Below, one piece after another: positions 13,181 to 17,652 of a DNA stretch of 17,652 bases. This DNA comes from Methanimicrococcus sp. Its GTDB lineage: Archaea > Halobacteriota > Methanosarcinia > Methanosarcinales > Methanosarcinaceae. The DNA lies in contig WRDC01000015.1 in NCBI GenBank assembly GCA_009783635.1, positions 1 through 17,652 on the forward strand, read 5' to 3'. Numbering within the stretch: the stretch's first letter is position 1; each line of letters opens with the position of its first letter. Below the pieces are notes generated by a model, which saw only the letters and a list, made by a program, of their open reading frames with translations, had not been told where the DNA came from and searched no databases. The translations under genes were made by a program, and so were the position numbers.

Positions 13181-14317
13181 ATAGCCGTTTTCATCCGCCA
13201 GTTCCCGAATCAATTTCAGCGTTTTTTCTCCGCCCCATCCGGCTTTGACATATTTCGGGTAAATCGGTAGCCTTTCCTTCAGTTCATAACCGCATTTTTG
13301 AACCGTCTTCTCCAAAACACCGATTTCCGGCCACGCGGAATCGGGATTGATGTAATCCGGTGTCACGGGGGAAATGCCGCCCAAATCCGTAACGCCGTAG
13401 TGAATCAGCTCTGCCGGTGATATCAAGTTCGGGGCCACCTGTATTGAAATGTCCGGCGACAGGATGTTTTTTGCTAAAAGAATCAAATCGGTCATATCCG
13501 CTTTTGTCGGCGGGATTAAACGGGCGAACGGAGCGGACGGGACGAACGAGGCGGACGGGGAGGTTGGGGCGAATGAGACGGACGGAGTGATTGGGGCAAA
13601 CGGGGGAGTTGGGGCGAACGGGGCGGACGGGACGAACGAGGCAGACGGAGCGGTTGAGGCGGGCGGATTGAGCTGTCCTGAGTTGGGCGTATAATTCTGC
13701 AAAATAATCTCCTGAATGTGGCCGTATTTTTCATGCAGTTTTTGAATCTCATGAAGAGAGTTGGCCCAATCGGCGCGGGTTTCTCCGATGCCTGCCAAAA
13801 GGCCGGTCGTAAACGGCATTTTCAGTTTTCCCGCGTTCTCAATCATTTCCAAACGCGCGGCGGGCGCTTTCCCGGGGCAGTCTTTGTGCGCGGGAATGGT
13901 CGCCGTTGTCTCCAGCATCAAACCCATGCCGGCGTTTAACGGCGCAATCATTTTGAAATCCTCAAAGGAAAAGACGCCGCCGTTGACGTGGGGAAGCAAT
14001 CCGAAATCCAACGCTTTCCGGCACAAATGAGCGGTGTACTCGATCACCGTCTCAAATCCGGCTTTTTTAAGAGCTTTCCCGAATTTCTCCTGAAATCCGG
14101 GGGCTTCCTCCGCGTATTCCCCAAAAGCAAACATCGCTTCCGTGCATCCCGCGGCTGCGCCCTTTTTTAAAACAGATTCCGCTTCTTCTTCCGTCAGCAA
14201 AAAAGCGTCCAGATGGTCGGCAGGGCGGCGGAAACCGCAGTAAACGCACTTGTTTCGGCAAACGTTTGTCACGGGAAGAAAAACATTTTTAGAATAGGTA
14301 ATCGGCCGCTTCGTCAT
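13169..14317 (-). CDS. cofG: CofG: 7,8-didemethyl-8-hydroxy-5-deazariboflavin synthase subunit 1, with Pro/Ala/Ser insert
   Basis: A radical SAM enzyme that, with CofH, makes Fo, the chromophore of coenzyme F420. With the start used here it has 382 residues, against about 320-340 in many relatives. The [4Fe-4S] cysteines are C20, C24 and C27 in NVCRNKCVYCGFRR; LMLETTAT, TGLLAGIGETRADW, IQVAPNL and GVTDLGGISPVTPDYINP are typical CofG segments. The excess is a low-complexity insert at about 215-270 (bases about 13508-13675), with SASFVPSAPFA repeated 30 residues apart, between QEIILQNYTPN and PPTKADM. Start: ATG 14317 fits the family (MTKRPITYSKN) and has GTGA 5 nt upstream; ATG 14347 lies in a 13-nt duplication (14328-14353). 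It is 37-67 nt after the FAD oxidoreductase, same operon. Confidence 0.92.
   Translation of the reverse strand: MTKRPITYSKNVFLPVTNVCRNKCVYCGFRRPADHLDAFLLTEEEAESVLKKGAAAGCTEAMFAFGEYAEEAPGFQEKFGKALKKAGFETVIEYTAHLCRKALDFGLLPHVNGGVFSFEDFKMIAPLNAGMGLMLETTATIPAHKDCPGKAPAARLEMIENAGKLKMPFTTGLLAGIGETRADWANSLHEIQKLHEKYGHIQEIILQNYTPNSGQLNPPASTAPSASFVPSAPFAPTPPFAPITPSVSFAPTSPSASFVPSAPFARLIPPTKADMTDLILLAKNILSPDISIQVAPNLISPAELIHYGVTDLGGISPVTPDYINPDSAWPEIGVLEKTVQKCGYELKERLPIYPKYVKAGWGGEKTLKLIRELADENGYRKK
13520..13645. repeat. cofG: 90-nt spaced direct repeat inside cofG
   Basis: Two near-identical blocks of about 36 nt (coding for SASFVPSAPFA(P/R)) lie 90 nt apart, with further purine-rich gcgaacg/gacgg short units between them. 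Because 90 is a multiple of three, the reading frame is kept. This is the DNA side of the Pro/Ala/Ser-rich insert. Confidence 0.85.
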
Positions 14318-14327
14318 ACCGGTCACA

Positions 14328-14353
14328 GACTCATTTTTCAGACTCATTTTTCA
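14328..14353. repeat. 13-nt perfect tandem duplication at the cofG 5' end
   Basis: gactcatttttca occurs at 14328-14340 and again at 14341-14353. Each copy carries an ATG on the minus strand, but 13 nt apart, so only one (14347) is in frame with cofG. This weakens 14347 as the true start. Confidence 0.85.
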
Positions 14354-14384
14354 ATACATTAATACATTACATCTTCAATGACAT

Positions 14385-15743
14385 TCAATACATTTTCCCG
14401 ATTATTTTCAAGGCGTCTGAAACGCCGAGGGTAATTCCTTCAATTTCAATGCCGCCTTCGCCTTTGGCGCCGTCGCCGACAATCAAAAGATTCGGAACCG
14501 GCGTAACATTGCCGAAATCCGTTCCCGAAAAGGCGCGGTTGACCGGCCAGCGGCCGGAATGGACCTGAACCATTAAAATTTCCGTCTCAACGCCCGGGAA
14601 CAAGTCTTTCACGTCTTCCAAGCCGAGTTCGATTTCCTCGTCGATTTGGTCTAATCTGTCCAGCGCCGTTCTCTGGTGGCACATCACCAAACACTTGCCC
14701 GGCGGCGCGAGAGCCGGGTCGGCATTGGTGACAATGTTCAGTCCGTTGATGCGGCGCGCGTACGGCGTCAGCATCAGACTGCAATCTCCCGAAAGGACCT
14801 GCGACGCGTCGGCCGCAAAACAGATTTTCAGGCCGGCTGACGGCTTTAATTTATTCAGCCTGTCATTATATTCTTTATAAACAGGAGAGGACAGGGTCAT
14901 TAAAGCGGTTGCCGAAGTGCTGTCAACGCCGTCGAATTTGCATATTTCCCAAGTTTCCTTGTGGCCGATGTCACTGATCACTAAATCGGCAGCGATTTCT
15001 TCCCCGCCGGCAATCACGCCCTTCGATTTGCCGTTTTGAATGATGATGGACGTCACTTCGGTATCGGCATGAACCATGCCGCCGTTTTCTGCAATCACTC
15101 TTAAAAGCTCATCAATAATAGATTTACAGCCGCCGGCGACAATTCCGGGGGCGCCGTATTTGAGGACATTGGATAAAATGCCGAACACCTCTTTCGTCGT
15201 CACCTCATCCGACATGGTACTCAGCGCCCAGCCGGTAAACGAATCCGCGCACCGGTCAATCCTGTCGTCTTGAATGTATTTGGAATACCAAATTTTAAAG
15301 CCGAGGTCTTTCGGGCGGATGATCCCCGATTTGAACCCGAAAGTCAGAAGCACCATCATCAGCTTGTTTTTAGAAGTCAGGTGCTTCTTATAATCCATAT
15401 ACGCAATGTCTTCATATCCGTTTTTGTAATCCTTTTCATCCAAATTTTTCGGCATACGGACAACCGCCATCGGAACGGAGGGAACGATTGTCACCGCCGC
15501 GCCGAGGTCTTTAAGCATCGTGGCCAGCGGCCCTTTCGAGCCGTTCGGAATCATATGCAACGCGCCGGTCGATAATTGGTATCCCTTATATTCAATATTC
15601 GTAAAACGGCCGCCGAGAAGTGACAGCCTTTCGTAAACGTCAACGGTCCACCCGTCTTTGGACAGCCGGGCCGCCATCAAGAGACCGCCGAGACCGGAGC
15701 CGATCACAACCGCTTTTTTTGATTGGCCTGTGTCCATATTCAT
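14385..15743 (-). CDS. CrtI-like NAD(P)/FAD-dependent oxidoreductase
   Basis: A 452-residue flavoprotein of the phytoene desaturase/isomerase (CrtI/CrtISO) superfamily. It has the N-terminal FAD motif VIGSGLGGLLMAARL (13-27), E38 for the ribose, LLGGRFTN (42-49), and the C-terminal FAD motif PNLLIVGDGAKGEGGIEIEG. Relatives with known function act on isoprenoids (desaturation, isomerisation or saturation); the substrate in methanogens is not known to me. The ATG at 15743 overlaps the stop of a ferredoxin gene (ATGA), so the ferredoxin is the likely electron partner; a second ATG at 15737 has GGGGGG 7 nt upstream and is an alternative start. An in-frame extension to 15821 would lie wholly within the ferredoxin gene and is rejected. 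cofG follows. Confidence 0.85.
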   Translation of the reverse strand: MNMDTGQSKKAVVIGSGLGGLLMAARLSKDGWTVDVYERLSLLGGRFTNIEYKGYQLSTGALHMIPNGSKGPLATMLKDLGAAVTIVPSVPMAVVRMPKNLDEKDYKNGYEDIAYMDYKKHLTSKNKLMMVLLTFGFKSGIIRPKDLGFKIWYSKYIQDDRIDRCADSFTGWALSTMSDEVTTKEVFGILSNVLKYGAPGIVAGGCKSIIDELLRVIAENGGMVHADTEVTSIIIQNGKSKGVIAGGEEIAADLVISDIGHKETWEICKFDGVDSTSATALMTLSSPVYKEYNDRLNKLKPSAGLKICFAADASQVLSGDCSLMLTPYARRINGLNIVTNADPALAPPGKCLVMCHQRTALDRLDQIDEEIELGLEDVKDLFPGVETEILMVQVHSGRWPVNRAFSGTDFGNVTPVPNLLIVGDGAKGEGGIEIEGITLGVSDALKIIGKMY

Positions 15744-15919
15744 GCCCCCCCAATGCCTTTCTGTCCGGATGTAATGGCTTTCATCGGGCAGTATGATAGG
15801 CAGACACGGCACTCTCTGCATCTTTCCGTGATGACCGCTCTTCCTCTGGAAACGATGGCGCCGTGCTTACAAAAAGCAACGCACTGGCTGCAACCGACAC
15901 AATTGCTGTTGACGTACAT
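15740..15919 (-). CDS. Second small 2[4Fe-4S] ferredoxin, coupled to the CrtI-like enzyme
   Basis: A 59-residue ferredoxin starting MYVNSNCVGCSQCVAFC and carrying a second cluster motif CRECRVCLSYCP: two CxxCxxCxxxC sets for two [4Fe-4S] clusters. Start: ATG 15919 has GGGTGA (15925-15930) 5 nt upstream. A GTG at 15940 is possible, but lies in a duplicated ttcgggtgaat stretch and would add seven residues. The stop overlaps the next ATG by 4 nt. The likely role is passing electrons to or from the FAD enzyme; it shares size and layout with the ferredoxin at 1680-1856, but the two sequences differ clearly, so each is probably matched to its own enzyme. Confidence 0.9.
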   Translation of the reverse strand: MYVNSNCVGCSQCVAFCKHGAIVSRGRAVITERCRECRVCLSYCPMKAITSGQKGIGGA

Positions 15920-16001
15920 TTGATTCACCCGAATATTCACCCGAAATGACCGCGGCCGTTCTCAAAGTCCGTTGCGGCCGGGGTTGAAATAAATTTTGAA
16001 A

Positions 16002-16052
16002 TTGAAATATTGAAAATGTTGAAATATTGAAAATGTTGAAATATTGAAAATA
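16002..16052. repeat. Three 17-nt tandem repeats upstream of the second ferredoxin
   Basis: ttgaaatattgaaaatg occurs at 16002 and 16019, and with one change at 16036. They lie within the predicted leader between the TATA box at 16100-16109 and the ferredoxin start. The rest of the stretch 15941-16247 holds a GCGGCCG direct repeat (about 15952 and 15973), this TATA box and the 15/12-nt repeat tract; I see no gene in it. Confidence 0.85.
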
Positions 16053-16099
16053 TTGAAAAACCTGATTTGGTGCCTAATTTTCTTTTACTTTATGTTTAC

Positions 16100-16109
16100 T
16101 TTATATAAA
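16100..16109 (-). promoter_or_regulatory. TATA box for the ferredoxin-FAD oxidoreductase-cofG operon
   Basis: TTTATATAAA, a palindrome, fits the archaeal consensus on both strands. Read on the minus strand it would start a transcript near 16075, with a leader of about 155 nt. Nothing on the plus strand downstream needs it. Confidence 0.4.
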
Positions 16110-16166
16110 CCTATCATTCGCTTCCGTTCGCTTCCGTTCGGTTCTGAAATATCCGGTTTTAATTTA

Positions 16167-16254
16167 TTCCGTGTTTATTTATTCCGTGTTTATTTATTCC
16201 GTGTTTATTTATTCCACGTTTTATTCCGTGTTTATTTATTCCGCGTTTTATTCC
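16167..16254. repeat. Seven-copy 15/12-nt tandem repeat at the end of the flippase-like gene
   Basis: ttccgtgtttattta-type units begin at 16167, 16182, 16197, 16212, 16224, 16239 and 16251. Steps are 15, 15, 15, 12, 15 and 12, all multiples of three. The last copy overlaps the stop codon of the flippase-like gene (16248-16250). In a shifted minus-strand frame the tract would read as NKHGI repeats. Confidence 0.9.
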
Positions 16255-17372
16255 GTGTTTATCCGCTCTTCCGTAATTCCCTCTCTTCCCTCTATTCCAT
16301 CTATTCCCCCTATTCCTTTTTCGGAAGACGTGGACAATGAATTGAGGCCGTATTTTCGAATCACTTTCAGGCTGGCCAGCATTCCGGCAATGATATTGAC
16401 ATAATAGGTAATGGCGCGCCAAGCGATAACGACAATGCCGATGAGCGCGGACGGAACGAAGAGTGAGTAAAGCGTGTAGGCGGCAATTTCCGCAACGCCG
16501 CTGGCGCCGGGTGTTGCCGGAATGATCATAATGATGGCCAGAACAATCTGTGTGGCGAACAGCAATTTCCAATCCGGCTGAACATTCAGTCCGAGCAGAA
16601 TCAGCCACAGGACGGCGAAACGGACCGCCCAAAAAAGAACTGTGTAAAAGACGGCCACCGCCAGATTGATTTTCCCGACGGAAACGAACCGCTTGAAGCT
16701 GGACCGGAACAAATCGATCTCATTTTCCGATGAGATGATCCATCGCGCAAGCCTCGGTTCATATTTTTCCGGCGCGTATCTTTTTGCCAAAATCAGAATC
16801 TTTTTGATATGTTTCTTCGCAAACTCCGGCCGGACGATTGCGTAAATCAATACGGCCATAATGATAAACAAAAAGAAAATGCCGATAATGAGAAGCACAT
16901 CCATGCCTGCGACACCTTTTCCTCCTTCGGCGGAGAAGAACGCGCGCAGAATAAACATGGACGGGATCAGACCGACAAAAAAGAAAAACACGTCTAAGAA
17001 ACGTTCCATAAAGATGACGGCCGTCGCTTTTCCGACCGGCACTTTTGAATTTTTCTTCAGCAGCAAAATCCGAACCGGCTCGCCGCCGATGGAAGCAGGC
17101 GTCAGGGACGCCAGCAGCATTCCCGTCAATACGTTTTCCATCACGTGGCGCGTATGGATCTGGTAGCCGAGAGAGCGGAGCAAAAACTTGGTTTTCCTAG
17201 CCGTCAGCGCATAGGAAAGGATTTGGAAAAACAAAGCCAGAAGAATAAATTCCGGCCGGATCAATTTGAGGGACTCAATGGTTTCGGCGTCCGTCGTCAG
17301 AAAAATGATCGCGAGCGCCGAGATCAGACTGATGACCAGACTGATGAAGAAGAATTTTCTGTAATTGACCAT
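16248..17372 (-). CDS. UPF0104 / lysylphosphatidylglycerol-synthase-TM flippase-like membrane protein
   Basis: A 374-residue integral membrane protein of the UPF0104 family (TIGR00374), related to the MprF flippase domain and to archaeal AglD-like proteins. About eight hydrophobic segments can be traced. Conserved segments: LTPASIGGEPVRILLL (90-105), FMERFLDVFFFF (121-132) and ATPGASGVAEIAAY (286-299). Members are thought to move lipids or lipid-linked sugars across the membrane; the substrate here is unknown. The C-terminal about 22 residues (GIGGIDGIEGREGITEERIN) come from a 9-nt repeat (about 16275-16316) and look like an expansion, not part of the fold. ATG 17372 has a weak AGGCGG upstream. 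It lies 48 nt after a sugar nucleotidyltransferase gene, which suggests a glycan job. Confidence 0.88.
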   Translation of the reverse strand: MVNYRKFFFISLVISLISALAIIFLTTDAETIESLKLIRPEFILLALFFQILSYALTARKTKFLLRSLGYQIHTRHVMENVLTGMLLASLTPASIGGEPVRILLLKKNSKVPVGKATAVIFMERFLDVFFFFVGLIPSMFILRAFFSAEGGKGVAGMDVLLIIGIFFLFIIMAVLIYAIVRPEFAKKHIKKILILAKRYAPEKYEPRLARWIISSENEIDLFRSSFKRFVSVGKINLAVAVFYTVLFWAVRFAVLWLILLGLNVQPDWKLLFATQIVLAIIMIIPATPGASGVAEIAAYTLYSLFVPSALIGIVVIAWRAITYYVNIIAGMLASLKVIRKYGLNSLSTSSEKGIGGIDGIEGREGITEERINTE

Positions 17373-17420
17373 TATGAGCCGCCTATGATTCAGGTTTTCC
17401 GGATTTTTCAGATCCCGCGG

Positions 17421-17652
17421 TTAAGAACCGCTGACATTGGTATCGTATTTTTCGTTTAAAACATCTTCTTTAACATTTTTATCTTTTTCAATGACGGTTT
17501 CCGGCCACAATTTGACGCCCGAATGGATGGTGACGCCGTCGTGAATGACCGACCGCGGCCCGACAATCGTTCCGTTCTCCAAACTGCATCGGGCGCCGAC
17601 ATTTGAGTCGCTGTCCACAATCGCTCCCGACAGCGTTGAGTTTTTACCGATT
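17421..17652 (-). CDS. C-terminal left-handed beta-helix part of a sugar-1-phosphate nucleotidyltransferase (gene starts outside the window)
   Basis: The frame is open to the window edge, so about 77 C-terminal residues are visible. They show hexapeptide repeats of the left-handed beta-helix type (STLSGAIVDSDSNVGARCSL, NGTIVGPRSVIHDGVTIHSG) followed by VKLWPETVIEKDKNVKEDV, which matches the tail of archaeal NTP-transferase/LbH enzymes (mannose-1-phosphate guanylyltransferase or glucose/GlcNAc-1-phosphate types). The catalytic N-terminal domain is not in the window, so the sugar cannot be named. A GTG at 17618 is internal. It is probably in one operon with the flippase-like gene. Confidence 0.8.
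   Translation of the reverse strand, partial: IGKNSTLSGAIVDSDSNVGARCSLENGTIVGPRSVIHDGVTIHSGVKLWPETVIEKDKNVKEDVLNEKYDTNVSGS

Noticed and set aside
15744..15821. N-terminal extension of the CrtI-like protein
   Set aside because: The extra 26 codons lie within the ferredoxin gene in another frame and do not resemble the family; the ATGA overlap gives the natural start.
16159..16632. 157-codon minus-strand frame ending in NKHGI repeats, considered as a frameshifted tail of the flippase-like protein
   Set aside because: It overlaps the last quarter of that gene out of frame, and its Arg/His/Cys-rich content does not continue the membrane fold; the annotated frame holds the conserved segments.
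1..17652. tRNA or rRNA genes, integrase or attachment sites bordering the rloA-rloB region
   Set aside because: No T-loop-like GGTTCGAATCC sequences, no integrase and no flanking direct repeats long enough to be convincing were found by eye.

Overview
The window looks like chromosome of a methanogenic archaeon, most likely in or near the Methanosarcinales; a host-associated relative such as Methanimicrococcus is a guess only. The support is: an archaeal lipid-saturating geranylgeranyl reductase; two coenzyme F420 genes (cofC, cofG); a small CbiX/CfbA chelatase of the type that starts coenzyme F430 synthesis; TATA-type promoters (TTTATATA) instead of -35/-10 boxes; and GGTGA-type ribosome-binding sites. 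No rRNA or tRNA gene, CRISPR array, transposase or phage gene was seen.

Layout. 1-368 (+) is the end of a TrkH potassium transporter gene. 490-1856 (-) is a ferredoxin-ggr pair for saturating archaeal lipids. 2058-2720 (-) is cofC and 2919-3383 (-) a DtxR/MntR-type metal regulator. 3639-5700 (+) is a two-gene RloA/RloB (AbiL-type) defence module: an AAA15 ATPase plus a TOPRIM-fold protein. 5842-6969 (-) is a mannitol-1-phosphate 5-dehydrogenase-like polyol dehydrogenase. 7244-10890 (+) holds cfbA with a long His-rich insert, followed by a complete BtuF/BtuC/BtuD-type ABC importer (binding protein, permease, ATPase). 10936-12318 (-) is rmuC. 12319-13168 is a gene-poor stretch packed with repeats and hairpins. 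13169-15919 (-) is a second ferredoxin, a CrtI-like FAD oxidoreductase and cofG. 16248-17372 (-) is a flippase-like membrane protein, and 17421-17652 (-) the C-terminal end of a left-handed beta-helix nucleotidyltransferase.

How the genes fit together. Two modules have the same design: a 58-59 residue 2[4Fe-4S] ferredoxin whose stop codon overlaps the ATG of an FAD enzyme acting (certainly or probably) on isoprenoids. The ferredoxin is the likely electron partner. cofC and cofG supply F420. cfbA and the ABC importer may form a metal or tetrapyrrole supply unit. RloA/RloB, perhaps with the polyol dehydrogenase, look like accessory cargo between core genes, in DNA that reads as more A/T-rich than its flanks.

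The most unusual feature is the density of unrelated short tandem repeats. There are at least nine families between genes (units of 3, 11, 13, 14, 15/12, 17 and about 104 nt) and in-frame expansions inside cofG, cfbA and the binding-protein gene. The 12.4-13.2 kb stretch also holds a 210-nt triplet tract that varies almost only by transitions, a 20-bp nested inverted repeat and a 17-bp hairpin. If anything in this window is undescribed, it is most likely there.
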